A DNA stretch of 64,000 nucleotides from Mycolicibacterium litorale (lineage in GTDB: Bacteria > Actinomycetota > Actinomycetes > Mycobacteriales > Mycobacteriaceae), in NCBI GenBank assembly GCA_002007745.1, contig CP019882.1, positions 3,596,001-3,660,000 on the forward strand, written 5' to 3'. The first letter of the stretch is position 1, and every line of letters starts with the position of its first letter. The translations under genes were made by a program, and so were the position numbers. The notes under the pieces were generated by a model. It saw only the letters and a list, made by a program, of their open reading frames with translations. It searched no databases and was not told where the DNA came from. Of the stretch, positions 18,112 through 27,893 are shown piece by piece.

Positions 18112-18133
18112 ATTTTAGCGAACTTCCGTTCGG
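18112..18133 (-). promoter_or_regulatory. LexA-like operator abutting the -10 of the GGDEF-EAL array
   Basis: The plus strand reads GCGAACTTCCGTTCGG at 18118-18133, an exact CGAAC-N4-GTTCG inverted repeat, which is the core of the mycobacterial SOS box TCGAAC-N4-GTTCGA. On the minus strand it lies immediately 5' of TAAAAT (18112-18117), a good -10, with the start codon 39 nt further on. A repressor there would cover the promoter spacer. The outer bases (C and C instead of T and A on the coding strand) and the central four differ from the best-known boxes, so LexA binding is inferred, not shown. Confidence 0.55.
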
Positions 18134-18179
18134 ACTACGGGGACTTTCTCAGGCCGTCGCCGCCGCGTTGGCCCAGCGG

Positions 18180-18884
18180 CTACGGCAGCTTTGCGATCAG
18201 CTCCTCGACACCGACCCGTGGCCCCGTGAAGAACGGGGTCTCCTCACGGACATGCCGGCGGGCTTCGGTGGCCCGGAGGTCGCGCATCAAATCCACGATT
18301 CGGTACAACTCGGGCGCCTCGAACGCGAGGATCCACTCGTAGTCGCCCAGGGCGAAGGCCGGCACGGTGTTGGCTCGCACATCCTTGTAGCCGCGGGCGG
18401 CCATCCCGTGGTCGGCGAGCATCTTGCGCCGATCCTCGTCCGGCAGCAAATACCAGTCCAGCGATCGCACGAACGGATACACGCAGACGTAGTTGCCCGG
18501 CTCCTCACCGGCCAGGAATGCCGGGACATGGCTCTTGTTGAACTCCGCCGGACGGTGCAGCGCCACACTGCTCCACACCGGTTCGACTGCCCGGCCCAGT
18601 GCCGTGGTGCGACGGAAATCGGAGTAGGTGGCCTGCAACGCCTCGATGCGCTCGGCGTGGGTCCAGATCATGAAGTCGGCATCGGCGCGCAGGCCGGCGA
18701 CGTCATAGATGCCGCGCACCACGACACCGTTCTCCTCCTGCTGCTTGAGGAAGGTGGCGGTCTCGTCGACGACGGCTGCCCGGGCGTCCTCGTCATAGCC
18801 CAGCGCACCCGGCTCGGCGGCGAACACCGAGAACATGACGTAGCGGATCGTGGCGTTGAGCTCGTCGTAGTCCAGTTTGGCCAT
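18180..18884 (-). CDS. hemQ: Coproheme decarboxylase HemQ (chlorite-dismutase family)
   Basis: This 234-residue enzyme converts Fe-coproporphyrin III to protohaem, the last step of the Gram-positive haem route. Family segments are [62 protein letters not shown] and [28 protein letters not shown] in successive pieces; the His in ADHGM fits the axial ligand. It lies 29 bp downstream of hemG and forms hemE-hemG-hemQ with it. Start MAKLDYDEL at 18884 matches the M. tuberculosis Rv2676c start; an ATG three codons upstream is possible. Confidence 0.93.
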   Translation of the reverse strand: MAKLDYDELNATIRYVMFSVFAAEPGALGYDEDARAAVVDETATFLKQQEENGVVVRGIYDVAGLRADADFMIWTHAERIEALQATYSDFRRTTALGRAVEPVWSSVALHRPAEFNKSHVPAFLAGEEPGNYVCVYPFVRSLDWYLLPDEDRRKMLADHGMAARGYKDVRANTVPAFALGDYEWILAFEAPELYRIVDLMRDLRATEARRHVREETPFFTGPRVGVEELIAKLP

Positions 18885-18913
18885 GGCACCCATCGTGCCA
18901 CGCGGCCAGGCCG

Positions 18914-20272
18914 CTACGAGCGTGTGGTGGCGGCCACCACACGCTGGGCAGCCTTGCCGGCAACGGACAGGCAGGCGGGCACCCCGATGCCGTCCAGATA
19001 GTTGCCGGCGATGGCCAGCGAGGCGGGCAGACCGGCCCGCAACTCGGCGGCCAGGCCGGCGTGTCCGGGGCCGTATTGCGGCATCGCGTCCAGCCAACGG
19101 TGCACCAGCACATCCACCGGGTCGACGGTGATACCGAAGACCGACTTCAGATCGTCCACCGCCCAGGAGTGCAGATCGCCGTCGGAGGTGGCGCGGGCCA
19201 GCTGATCACCGAACCGGCCGAACGACATCCGCAACAGCTCCACATTCCCGCGCGCGCCCCACTTGCGGGTCGACAACGTGATTGCCTTGGCGTGCAAGCG
19301 TTCTCCGCTGGCGACCAATACTCCCGACTGCGGCGGCAGCGGGGTGCCACCGGGTACGGCCATCGCCAGCACCGCCGCCGAGGCCACCGGGATACCGGCG
19401 GCGGCCGCGGCAGCGCCCGGCGCGATCTCACCGACCAGCGGCGCCAGCCGCGGCGCCGGCACCGCCAGGATCACCCCGTCGGCTCGCCACTGTCCACCGT
19501 CGTCGTCGCCGACAATCCAACCCGGGCCGTCGGACTCGATCCGGGCCACCGACGCCTGCACCCACTGCAAACGGCTGCGCCGCACCAACTCGTCGAGTAA
19601 CACCTGGTAGCCACCCTCGATGGCGCCGAAGACCGGGCCGCGGCTGCCAGTCGGCAACGCCCGACGGCATGCATCGGTCAGACTGGTGGCCCCCGCGTCC
19701 AGCGCGGCAGCGACCGTCGGCACCGCCGAACGGATCCCGATGGTGGCGGCCGATCCGGCATAGACACCGGACAGCATCGGGTCGACCGACCGGGCCACCA
19801 CCTGTTCGCCGAACCGGTCGGCGACCACCTCGCCGACGGACGGGTCCGAGCCGGCCCGCCAGTACATCGGCCGGTGCGGCTCGGCTGCCATCTGCGCGAT
19901 GGTCGCGTCGTCGACCAGGCCGGTCACCGAACTCGCCGACGTCGGGATCCCGTTGACCGTGTCGGGCGGAAGCGGGTGGATGCGACCCTGGCTGAAGATG
20001 GTCGGCCGGACACCAGTCGTGGTGATCTGCCGGCCGGCCAGTCCGAGCTCGGCCAGCAGGGCGGGCACCTCGGGGCGGCGCACCACGAATGCCTCGGCAC
20101 CGATATCCATCGGCTGTCCGCACAACCGCTCGGTGCGCAGGATCCCGCCCAGCCGGTCAGCCGGGTCGAACACGGTGATGACGGCGTCGGCGCCGGCCAG
20201 CATCCGCAACCGGTAGGCCGCCACCAGACCCGAGATACCACCCCCGACAACGCAATACGAACGACCGCTCAC
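18914..20272 (-). CDS. hemG: Coproporphyrinogen III / protoporphyrinogen oxidase (HemY/CgoX type)
   Basis: This 452-residue FAD enzyme oxidises coproporphyrinogen III to coproporphyrin III in actinobacteria. The Rossmann dinucleotide motif [15 protein letters not shown] is at the N-terminus, followed by [10 protein letters not shown] and the monotopic oxidase segments [12 protein letters not shown] and [10 protein letters not shown]. Near the C-terminus [18 protein letters not shown] gives the second FAD contact. Start is GTG 20272, overlapping the hemE stop by 4 bp (GTGA), so translation is coupled to hemE; hemQ follows. Also annotated hemY or cgoX. Confidence 0.92.
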   Translation of the reverse strand: MSGRSYCVVGGGISGLVAAYRLRMLAGADAVITVFDPADRLGGILRTERLCGQPMDIGAEAFVVRRPEVPALLAELGLAGRQITTTGVRPTIFSQGRIHPLPPDTVNGIPTSASSVTGLVDDATIAQMAAEPHRPMYWRAGSDPSVGEVVADRFGEQVVARSVDPMLSGVYAGSAATIGIRSAVPTVAAALDAGATSLTDACRRALPTGSRGPVFGAIEGGYQVLLDELVRRSRLQWVQASVARIESDGPGWIVGDDDGGQWRADGVILAVPAPRLAPLVGEIAPGAAAAAAGIPVASAAVLAMAVPGGTPLPPQSGVLVASGERLHAKAITLSTRKWGARGNVELLRMSFGRFGDQLARATSDGDLHSWAVDDLKSVFGITVDPVDVLVHRWLDAMPQYGPGHAGLAAELRAGLPASLAIAGNYLDGIGVPACLSVAGKAAQRVVAATTRS

Positions 20273-21345
20273 AGCGAATGCACCAACGCCACCAGATCCG
20301 TGAGCAGCGCCGGGTCGGTTGCCGGCAGCACACCGTGACCGAGGTTGAAGATGTGGCCGGCGGCACCGACGTCGACGGCGAGACGGCCGTCGTCGACCAC
20401 CGCACGGGCAGCCCGTTCCACCACCGGCCAGCCGGCCAGCAGCACGACGGGATCGAGGTTTCCCTGCAGCGCAATCCCGGGGCCGACGCGCGACGCGGCA
20501 TCGGCCAGCGAGGTGCGCCAGTCGACGCCGACGACGGCGGGCGCGTGGTGCCCGGCGACCGCCTCCCCCATGGCGCCGAGCAGCTCGGCGGTCCCGACAC
20601 CGAAATGCGTCATCGGCACGCCGTAATCGGCCAACGCGGTGAACACCCGGCGGCTGTGCGCAAGCACATGTGTGCGGTAGTCGGCCAGCGAGAGCGTCCC
20701 CGCCCAGGAGTCGAACACCTGGATGGCGTCGACACCGGCGTCGAGCTGCAGCTTCAAGAAGGCGATCGTCAGATCGGTGAGTACATCCATCAGCGCGTTC
20801 CAGGTCTGCGGGTCGCCCAGCATCATGGCTTTAGTGCGCTCGTGCAGCTTGCTCGGTCCGCCCTCCACCAGATAGGACGCCAGGGTGAACGGCGCACCGG
20901 CGAAACCGATGAGCGGCACCTCGCCCAGCTCGGACACCAGCAGCTCCACCGCATCGGAGACCGCGCTGACCCGCTGCAGCTCAAGGCCTTTCAAGGCCTC
21001 GACGTCGGCCGCCGTCCGAACCGGGTGGTCGATGACCGGCCCGACGTCGGGGACGATGTCCAGGCCGATGCCCGCCGCCCGCATGGGGACGACGATGTCG
21101 GAGAACAGGATCGCCGCGTCCACCCCATGTCTGCGCACCGGCTGCAGGGTGATCTCGCAGATCAGGGCCGGGTCGAAGCAGGCCTGCATCATGGTGTTCT
21201 TGGCTCGCAGTTCGCGATACTCGGGCAGCGAGCGGCCGGCCTGGCGCATGAACCAGACCGGAACGCGGCTGGGTTTGCGGCCCGCGGCGGCGGCCAGGTA
21301 GGGCGCCTCAGGCAGTTGGCGCTTGCGCTCGGGCAGGGTACTCAT
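20269..21345 (-). CDS. hemE: Uroporphyrinogen decarboxylase HemE
   Basis: This 358-residue enzyme removes four carboxyls from uroporphyrinogen III to give coproporphyrinogen III. Diagnostic segments are [75 protein letters not shown] and [12 protein letters not shown]. It is first in the hemE-hemG-hemQ unit. Two starts compete: MSTLPERK at 21345, preferred by comparison with M. tuberculosis, and MDAMSTL at 21354. Confidence 0.94.
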   Translation of the reverse strand: MSTLPERKRQLPEAPYLAAAAGRKPSRVPVWFMRQAGRSLPEYRELRAKNTMMQACFDPALICEITLQPVRRHGVDAAILFSDIVVPMRAAGIGLDIVPDVGPVIDHPVRTAADVEALKGLELQRVSAVSDAVELLVSELGEVPLIGFAGAPFTLASYLVEGGPSKLHERTKAMMLGDPQTWNALMDVLTDLTIAFLKLQLDAGVDAIQVFDSWAGTLSLADYRTHVLAHSRRVFTALADYGVPMTHFGVGTAELLGAMGEAVAGHHAPAVVGVDWRTSLADAASRVGPGIALQGNLDPVVLLAGWPVVERAARAVVDDGRLAVDVGAAGHIFNLGHGVLPATDPALLTDLVALVHSL

Positions 21346-21434
21346 CGCGTCCATGCTGCCACGCCCCGCCAGGCCCGGAGCCGTCTGATGGCACCAAATC
21401 GGCGCGCCTGACCCCCCGACCTCGCCGATGGGGC

Positions 21435-21440
21435 TAGCGT
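21435..21440 (+). promoter_or_regulatory. -10 element of a leaderless promoter for the DUF3000 gene
   Basis: TAGCGT (TANNNT type) ends 8 nt before GTG 21449, placing the transcription start at the start codon. This supports GTG 21449 over the upstream ATG at 21428. Confidence 0.4.
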
Positions 21441-21448
21441 CAATCGGC

Positions 21449-22030
21449 GTGACCACTGCGGAACCGGCGCAATTCCGCGAGGCGGTGGCGGCGATGAACG
21501 CCGCCGAGGTACGGCCGGAGATCGAACTCGGTCCGATCCGTCCACCTCAGCGTCTCGCGCCCTACAGCTATGCGCTGGGCGCGGAGGTCAAACACCCCGA
21601 GACCGAGGTCGTCCCCGAACGTTCCGAAGGCGACGCGTTCGGGCGGCTGATCCTGCTGCACGATCCCGAGGGCTCGGAAGCCTGGGACGGCACCATGCGG
21701 CTGGTCGCCTACATCCAGGCTGATCTGGACTCCAGCGAGGCCGTCGACCCACTGCTGCCGGAGGTCGCGTGGAGTTGGCTGGTCGACGCCCTGGACACGC
21801 GCTCCGAGCACGTCACCGCCCTCGGCGGCACCGTCACCGCGACCACGTCGGTGCGCTACGGCGACATCTCCGGCCCGCCGCGGGCCCACCAGCTCGAGAT
21901 GCGGGCGTCGTGGACGGCCACCACGATGGACCTCGACACCCATGTCCAGGCATTCTGCGAGGTCCTCGAACACGCGGCCGGGTTGCCGCCGGTCGGCGTG
22001 ACGGATCTGGGCTCCCGCTCGCGCGCATAA
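21449..22030 (+). CDS. DUF3000 family protein (Rv2680-like)
   Basis: This 193-residue protein of unknown function is conserved across actinobacteria. The most characteristic stretch is [20 protein letters not shown] followed by YALGAEV, then [17 protein letters not shown] and [10 protein letters not shown]. It has no signal peptide or membrane segment. It ends one base before the RNase D gene, so they are probably co-transcribed, as in M. tuberculosis. DUF3000 is an assignment from remembered family features; no function can be proposed beyond the RNase D link. Confidence 0.82.
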   Translation: MTTAEPAQFREAVAAMNAAEVRPEIELGPIRPPQRLAPYSYALGAEVKHPETEVVPERSEGDAFGRLILLHDPEGSEAWDGTMRLVAYIQADLDSSEAVDPLLPEVAWSWLVDALDTRSEHVTALGGTVTATTSVRYGDISGPPRAHQLEMRASWTATTMDLDTHVQAFCEVLEHAAGLPPVGVTDLGSRSRA

Positions 22031-22031
22031 C

Positions 22032-23321
22032 ATGCCAGAACTCGACGATGACGACGCCGCGACGACGGCGCCCGACGCTCCCACTGACCCTGACACCGCA
22101 CCGGAGGCGACTCCCCTGCTGCACCCCGCCGAGGGGGTGCCGCCGTTGTCGGTCACGACCGCCGAGATCGCCGCGGCAGCGGAGCGACTGGCCGCCGGCA
22201 CCGGGCCGTTCGCCGTCGACGCCGAGCGGGCATCGGGTTTCCGATATTCCAACCGCGCCTACCTGATCCAGATCCGCCGTACCGGCGCCGGCACGGTGCT
22301 CATCGATCCGGTGAACCATGGCAGCAGCCCGATCGACGTGCTGGCACCGGTGGCCGAGGTGCTGGCCGAGGACGAATGGATCCTGCACGCCGCCGATCAG
22401 GACCTGCCGTGCCTGGCCGAGGTCGGCCTGCGGCCGCCGTCGTTGTACGACACCGAGCTGGCCGGCCGGCTGGCCGGATTCGAGCGGGTGAACCTGGCCG
22501 CCATGGTGCAGCGCCTGCTGGGGCTCGGGCTGGCCAAGGGGCACGGCGCGGCGGACTGGTCCAAGCGGCCACTGCCCGATGCCTGGCTGAACTATGCCGC
22601 GCTGGACGTCGAAGTGCTCATCGCGCTGCGCGAGTCGATTGCCGCGGTGCTCGCCGAGCAGAACAAAACCGATTGGGCCGCTGAGGAATTCGAATATCTT
22701 CGCAATGCGGAGGCGACGCCGACACGACGGGATCGGTGGCGGCGCACCTCCGGCATCCACAAAGTCCGCAACCGGCAGGCGCTGGCGGCGGTGCGCGAGT
22801 TGTGGACGGTGCGTGACCATATCGCCCGCCGTCGCGATATCGCTCCCGGACGCATCCTGCCCGATTCGGCGATCATCGCCGCGGCCCAAGCCGACCCGAA
22901 GACGGTCGAGGACCTGATCAAGCTGCCGATCTTCGGCGGGCACAAACAACGCCGCAGCGCGCACGTCTGGCTGGAGGCGCTCGACGCCGCCCGCAACAAC
23001 CCCGACCCGCCCGACAGTGCCGAACCGCAGAACGGCCCGCCGCCCGCCGTGCGCTGGGCCAAACGCAAGCCCGAGGCTGCCGCGCGGCTCGATGCCGCCC
23101 GTTCGGCGCTGACTGAACTGTCGGCACGGGTGAACGTTCCGACCGAGAACCTGCTCTCCCCCGACCTGGTGCGCAGGCTGTGCTGGGACTGGCAGGACGC
23201 CGCCGACGTCAGCGGCGCGGTGGAGACATTCCTGCGCGACGGCGGCGCCAGGGCCTGGCAGCGCGCCTTGGCGGTGCCGGTACTGGCCGAGGCGCTGTCC
23301 GCGCCGGTACCGGAGAGCTGA
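22032..23321 (+). CDS. rnd: Ribonuclease D (DEDDy 3'-5' exonuclease with HRDC)
   Basis: This 429-residue protein has a DEDDy exonuclease domain at about 50-220: exo I FAVDAERASG, exo II HAADQDLPCL and YDTELAGRL, and exo III YAALDVEVL with its Tyr. An HRDC domain (about 235-315, VRELWTVRDHIARRRDI, LIKLPIFGGH) and a further helical C-terminal region follow. The acidic N-terminus (PELDDDDAATTAP) is low-complexity. RNase D trims the 3' ends of stable RNAs. It is convergent with dxs with only 3 bp between the stops. Confidence 0.92.
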   Translation: MPELDDDDAATTAPDAPTDPDTAPEATPLLHPAEGVPPLSVTTAEIAAAAERLAAGTGPFAVDAERASGFRYSNRAYLIQIRRTGAGTVLIDPVNHGSSPIDVLAPVAEVLAEDEWILHAADQDLPCLAEVGLRPPSLYDTELAGRLAGFERVNLAAMVQRLLGLGLAKGHGAADWSKRPLPDAWLNYAALDVEVLIALRESIAAVLAEQNKTDWAAEEFEYLRNAEATPTRRDRWRRTSGIHKVRNRQALAAVRELWTVRDHIARRRDIAPGRILPDSAIIAAAQADPKTVEDLIKLPIFGGHKQRRSAHVWLEALDAARNNPDPPDSAEPQNGPPPAVRWAKRKPEAAARLDAARSALTELSARVNVPTENLLSPDLVRRLCWDWQDAADVSGAVETFLRDGGARAWQRALAVPVLAEALSAPVPES

Positions 23322-23324
23322 GTC

Positions 23325-25232
23325 CTAGTCGACCTGCTCGGAAACCGCTTCGTCCTGAGCGCCCAGCGCGGCCACCCAGCCCGTGACCCGCCGGGCGATG
23401 TTCTGCTCGGTCAGGCCGATACTCTCGAGCACCTCACTGCGGGACGCGTGATCCAGGAACTGTTGCGGCACACCGAGATCACGGCAGGGCACGTCGATCT
23501 CGGCGGCTCGCAGCGACGCGGATACCGAGGCGCCGACACCGGCACGGACTCCGTTGTCCTCCAGGGTGACGACCAGCTTGTGCGATTTGGCCAGTGGCCC
23601 AAGGGCGTCGGGCACCGGGATCACCCAGCGCGGGTCGACGACCGTGACGCCGATGCCCTGGTTACGCAACCGCTCGGCGACCTTGAGCGCCATCGACGCG
23701 AACGACCCGATGGCGACCAGCAGGACGTCGTTGCCCAGCCCGTCGGCGGGGCGGGCCAGCACGTCCACACCTGACTGCCGCTCGATAGCCGGAATATCTT
23801 GGCCGACTTCACCTTTCGGGAATCGAATGGCGGTCGGCCCGTCGTTGACCTCGAGGGCCTCGCCGAGTTCCTCGCGCAGCCGGGCACCGTCGCGCGGCGC
23901 GGCCACCCGCATCCCGGGAACGATGTTGAGAATCGACAGGTCCCACATGCCGTTGTGGCTGGCGCCGTCGTTGCCGGTGATGCCGGCACGGTCGAGCACC
24001 ATCGTGACCGGCAGCTTGTGCAGGGCGACGTCCATCATCATCTGGTCGAACGCGCGGTTGAGGAAGGTCGAGTAGATGGCGACCACCGGGTGCAGTCCAC
24101 CCATCGCCAGTCCAGCCGCCGAGGTCATCGCGTGCTGCTCGGCGATCCCGACGTCGAACAGCCGATCCGGGAAGCGCTCGCCGAACGCCGACAGCCCGGT
24201 CGGGCCCGGCATCGCCGCGGTGATCGCGACGATGTCGCGGCGCTTGGCGGCATACGAGATCAACGCCTCGGAGAACACCGACGTCCAGCCCGGCGCAGCG
24301 GACTTGGTGGCCAGGCCGGTGTCGGGATCGATCACCCCGCAGGAGTGCATCTGCTCGGCCTCGTCGTTCTCGGCCGGCGCGTAGCCCATGCCCTTGCGAG
24401 TGACCACGTGCACGATCACCGGGGCGTTGAAGCCGCGGGCGTGCCGCAGCGCGTTCTCCACCGCGTGCTCGTCGTGGCCGTCGATCGGGCCGACGTACTT
24501 CAGGCCGAGGTCGGTGAACATGACCTGCGGGGACAACGCGTCCTTGATGCCCGCCTTGACACTGTGCATGGCCTGATAGCAGGCCTCACCGACGACCGGT
24601 ACACCGCGGACGGCGACGCGCCCGCGCTCGAGCAGGCGCTCGTAGCCGGGCTGCAGCCGCAGCGCGGCGAGGTGATCGGCCAGGCCACCGATGGTCGGCG
24701 CGTAGGAGCGACCGTTGTCGTTGACGACGATGACCACCGGGCGGCGGGCGGCGGCGATGTTGTTGAGCGCTTCCCAGCACATACCGCCGGTGAGCGCACC
24801 GTCACCGACCACGGCCACCACGTGCCGGTTACGGTGCCCGGTCAGCTCGAATGCCTTGGCCAAGCCGTCGGCGTAGGACAGCGCAGCCGACGCGTGGCTG
24901 GATTCGACCCAGTCATGCTCGCTTTCGGTGCGCGACGGATAGCCCGACAGGCCGTCCTTCTTGCGTAACGTGTCGAAGTCGGCGGCACGACCGGTCAGCA
25001 TCTTGTGCACGTACGCCTGGTGACCGGTGTCGAAGATGATCGGGTCGTGCGGCGAGTCGAAGACGCGGTGCAACGCCAGCGTCAACTCGACAACGCCGAG
25101 GTTGGGACCGAGGTGACCACCCGTGGCAGCGACCTTACGAACCAGGAACTGGCGAATCTCGACCGCCAGTTCGGTCAGCTGCGCTTGGGACAGGTGCTGA
25201 AGATCGGCGGGGCCGCGAACCTGTTCAAGCAT
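23325..25232 (-). CDS. dxs: 1-deoxy-D-xylulose-5-phosphate synthase
   Basis: This 635-residue thiamine-diphosphate enzyme condenses pyruvate and glyceraldehyde-3-phosphate at the entry of the methylerythritol phosphate isoprenoid pathway. Visible motifs are [34 protein letters not shown], the TPP site [15 protein letters not shown], the transketolase pyrimidine-domain segments [16 protein letters not shown] and [18 protein letters not shown], and the C-terminal transketolase domain ([18 protein letters not shown]). Length is normal for the family. The start ATG at 25232 gives [15 protein letters not shown], a typical Dxs N-terminus. It lies 28 bp downstream of nhaA on the same strand. Confidence 0.96.
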   Translation of the reverse strand: MLEQVRGPADLQHLSQAQLTELAVEIRQFLVRKVAATGGHLGPNLGVVELTLALHRVFDSPHDPIIFDTGHQAYVHKMLTGRAADFDTLRKKDGLSGYPSRTESEHDWVESSHASAALSYADGLAKAFELTGHRNRHVVAVVGDGALTGGMCWEALNNIAAARRPVVIVVNDNGRSYAPTIGGLADHLAALRLQPGYERLLERGRVAVRGVPVVGEACYQAMHSVKAGIKDALSPQVMFTDLGLKYVGPIDGHDEHAVENALRHARGFNAPVIVHVVTRKGMGYAPAENDEAEQMHSCGVIDPDTGLATKSAAPGWTSVFSEALISYAAKRRDIVAITAAMPGPTGLSAFGERFPDRLFDVGIAEQHAMTSAAGLAMGGLHPVVAIYSTFLNRAFDQMMMDVALHKLPVTMVLDRAGITGNDGASHNGMWDLSILNIVPGMRVAAPRDGARLREELGEALEVNDGPTAIRFPKGEVGQDIPAIERQSGVDVLARPADGLGNDVLLVAIGSFASMALKVAERLRNQGIGVTVVDPRWVIPVPDALGPLAKSHKLVVTLEDNGVRAGVGASVSASLRAAEIDVPCRDLGVPQQFLDHASRSEVLESIGLTEQNIARRVTGWVAALGAQDEAVSEQVD

Positions 25233-25260
25233 CCGGCAAGTCTACCCACCGTGCTCGGGA

Positions 25261-26586
25261 TCAGTCCTGATGAGACTCGTAGATGTCGGGCACGCCGTCA
25301 TGGTCACGATCGCGGGTTTCCAGCTCCCACACCGTGCGGTAATGCCGGTTGCGCAGCCGCAGCACCGCCGCCGCGATAAGGGCGGCCAGCAAACTTCCGG
25401 TGAGCACTGCGACCTTCACCACATCGTGCCGTTGCGAGCCGGGGTCATAGGCCAATTCGCCGATCAGCAGGGATACCGTGAAGCCGATTCCGGCCAACAG
25501 GGACATGCCGAACACGTCGATCCAGCGCAGTGCCGAGTCGAGACTCGCGCGAGTCACCGCGGCCAGCGTCCAGGTGGTGCCGAAAACCCCCACGGTCTTC
25601 CCCACGACCAGTGCGGTCACGATGCCCAGCGCGATCGGATCCCGCAGGGCCGTAACCAAACCGTCATACCCGCCGAAGGTCACGCCGGCGGCGAAGAACG
25701 CGAACACCGGCACCGCGAAACCGGCCGACACCGGCCGCATCAGATGCTCGAAATGCTCGGCCAACCCCGGACCGGCCTCCGGACCGCCGGCCGCCGCACT
25801 GCGCAGCACCGGAACGGTGAACCCGAGCAATACCCCGGCCACCGTGGCATGCACCCCGGACTCGTGGACGAACGCCCAGGTGAGCACCGCCAGCGGGATG
25901 AGCAGCCACCACGACCGGACCCGCCGCTGCACCAGGACGGCGAACAGCGCCAGCGGGATCAGCGCTACCAGAAGCGGGACCACCTTGATCTTGTCGGTGT
26001 AGAACACCGCGATCACCGAGATCGCCAGCAGGTCGTCCACCACCGCCAGGGTCAGCAGGAACGTCCGCAGCGCCGAGGGCAGGTGAGTGGAGATGACGGC
26101 CAGCACTGCCACGGCGAACGCGATATCGGTGGCGGTCGGGATGGCCCAGCCCCGGGTGGCGCCGTCGCCGACCTGGTGGGTGAACGCGATGAAGATCAGC
26201 GCCGGCACGACCATGCCGCCCACGGCGGCGGCGATGGGCAACGCGGCGCGGCCGGGATCACGCAGGTCGCCGGCAACGAACTCCCGTTTCAGTTCGAGCC
26301 CGACGACGAAGAAGAAGATGGCCAACAGCCCGTCGGCGGCCCAGCCACCCAGACTCAGATCCAGGTGCAGGCCCAGCCGGTCGGTGCCGACGTGGAATTC
26401 GGTGAGCCGGTGATAGGCCGCCGACCATGGCGAGTTGGCCCAGATCAGGGCGGCCGCAGCGGCCAGCAGCAGCAGCGCGCCGCCGACGGTCTCCTTGCGC
26501 AGGATCGTGGTGATGCGCGAGGTTTCCGACCAGGAGCCGCGGGCGAACAGCGCGCGGTGCAGCAACGGTTTGCGGTCAGCCACCAT
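25261..26586 (-). CDS. nhaA: Na+/H+ antiporter NhaA
   Basis: This 441-residue membrane protein matches NhaA, which expels Na+ in exchange for H+. [20 protein letters not shown] opens the first helix; [20 protein letters not shown] and [20 protein letters not shown] follow, the latter bearing one conserved transport Asp, and [20 protein letters not shown] carries the second conserved site as VVDD. The C-terminus adds an acidic tail ([19 protein letters not shown]) that resembles a calcium-binding DxDxDG loop, unusual for NhaA. I do not recall nhaA at this place in M. tuberculosis, so it is probably an accessory gene here. Confidence 0.92.
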   Translation of the reverse strand: MVADRKPLLHRALFARGSWSETSRITTILRKETVGGALLLLAAAAALIWANSPWSAAYHRLTEFHVGTDRLGLHLDLSLGGWAADGLLAIFFFVVGLELKREFVAGDLRDPGRAALPIAAAVGGMVVPALIFIAFTHQVGDGATRGWAIPTATDIAFAVAVLAVISTHLPSALRTFLLTLAVVDDLLAISVIAVFYTDKIKVVPLLVALIPLALFAVLVQRRVRSWWLLIPLAVLTWAFVHESGVHATVAGVLLGFTVPVLRSAAAGGPEAGPGLAEHFEHLMRPVSAGFAVPVFAFFAAGVTFGGYDGLVTALRDPIALGIVTALVVGKTVGVFGTTWTLAAVTRASLDSALRWIDVFGMSLLAGIGFTVSLLIGELAYDPGSQRHDVVKVAVLTGSLLAALIAAAVLRLRNRHYRTVWELETRDRDHDGVPDIYESHQD

Positions 26587-26669
26587 TCACCCTTATCGAC
26601 GGGACGGAAAATCACTGCCGACCAGACTTCCCGGCGCACCTATTGGCGAGTCTAGTCGGGTGATTTATC

Positions 26670-27893
26670 TCACTTGGTCAGCAGGGCGACGCATTCGATG
26701 TGATGCGTCAGCGGGAACGAGTCGAACACCCGCAGCTTTTCGACGTGATAGCCGTGCCCCCGGTACAGCCCAATGTCGCGGGAGAATGCCGCCGCCTCAC
26801 AGCCGACGTGGATCACCCGCGGCACCCCGGCGTCGGCGAGCAGGTCGATGACCTCGCGGCCGGCCCCCGAGCGCGGCGGGTCCAGCACGGCGACATCGGC
26901 ACCCTCGCGCCGGCCACCGAGCGCGCGTCGCACCGAATCGGTGAGGATCTCGACCTGTGGCAGGTCGGCCAGTGCCGACCGTGCCGCCCGGGAGGCGGCC
27001 CGCGAGGTGTCGACGGTGAGCACCTGGCCCGACTGTCCCACCGCCTCGGCCAGCACGGCGGCGAACAGCCCGGCACCGCCGTACAGATCCCACGCCCTCG
27101 CCGCCCCCAGGTCGCGTGTCCAGTCCGCCACCAGGGCGCTGTAGGTGGCGGCGGCGTCGCGGTGGGACTGCCAGAACCCGGTGGCCGGCACCCGCCACTC
27201 CCGCTGGCCGACCCGCTGCACCGCGTCGTATCCGCCCTCCACGGCATGCCCCCGCCGCTGCTGGCGGTTGGTGCACACCACATGCCGGGTGCCGTCGTCG
27301 CCGAGGACCACATGCACCTGCTCACCGGGGCGCCAGCGCGGCTCGTCGAGCCCGTCGAGCATGCCGTCGGGCAGCTGACCACAGCGCAAATCGGTGACCA
27401 GCGTCGAACTGTGGTAGCGGTGGAACCCGGCGCGGCCGTCGGCGCCGACCGCCAGCCGCACCCGGGTGCGCCAGCCCCGTGCCGCACCGTCACCGACCGG
27501 CTCGGCGACCCCCGACCAGGCGAAATCACCGAGCCGAGCCAGCTGGTTGGCCACGACCTGACCCTTGAGCACCCGCGCGGCATCCGGGTCCACGAAGGCC
27601 AGATCGCAACAACCCGCGCCGTCCACGCCCGCGATCGGGCACAGCGATTCGACCCGGTCCGGCGACGGCTCGAGCACTTCGAGGGTCTCAGCGTGCCAAT
27701 ATGATCCGCGGTCGCCGGTCACCCGGACACGCACGCGTTCGCCGGGCAGGGCGTAGCGGACGAACACCACCCGGCCGTCGTGGCGCGCCACGCAACTTCC
27801 CCCGTTGGCCGCGGCGCCGGTCTCCAGTACCAGCTCGGCCGATTCGCCCTCCCCCACTATCGAGTCACTCCAGGAAACCCCTGCGGACGTCAC
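26670..27893 (-). CDS. TrmA/RumA-family class I SAM-dependent RNA methyltransferase
   Basis: This 407-residue protein has an N-terminal TRAM-like domain (RVVFVRYALPGERVRVRV) and a C-terminal SAM-dependent Rossmann domain (AWDLYGGAGLFAAVLAEAVG). The catalytic Cys region HVGCEAAAFSRDI, DVAVLDPPRSGAGR and the C-terminal TRHIECVALL-like end (LTHHIECVALLTK) fit the 5-methyluridine methyltransferase family; the exact tRNA or rRNA target is unknown. The [14 protein letters not shown] segment fits part of the family's Fe-S cysteine cluster. GTG 27893 overlaps the upstream permease by 29 bp; a start nearer 27850 is possible. Confidence 0.87.
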   Translation of the reverse strand: MTSAGVSWSDSIVGEGESAELVLETGAAANGGSCVARHDGRVVFVRYALPGERVRVRVTGDRGSYWHAETLEVLEPSPDRVESLCPIAGVDGAGCCDLAFVDPDAARVLKGQVVANQLARLGDFAWSGVAEPVGDGAARGWRTRVRLAVGADGRAGFHRYHSSTLVTDLRCGQLPDGMLDGLDEPRWRPGEQVHVVLGDDGTRHVVCTNRQQRRGHAVEGGYDAVQRVGQREWRVPATGFWQSHRDAAATYSALVADWTRDLGAARAWDLYGGAGLFAAVLAEAVGQSGQVLTVDTSRAASRAARSALADLPQVEILTDSVRRALGGRREGADVAVLDPPRSGAGREVIDLLADAGVPRVIHVGCEAAAFSRDIGLYRGHGYHVEKLRVFDSFPLTHHIECVALLTK

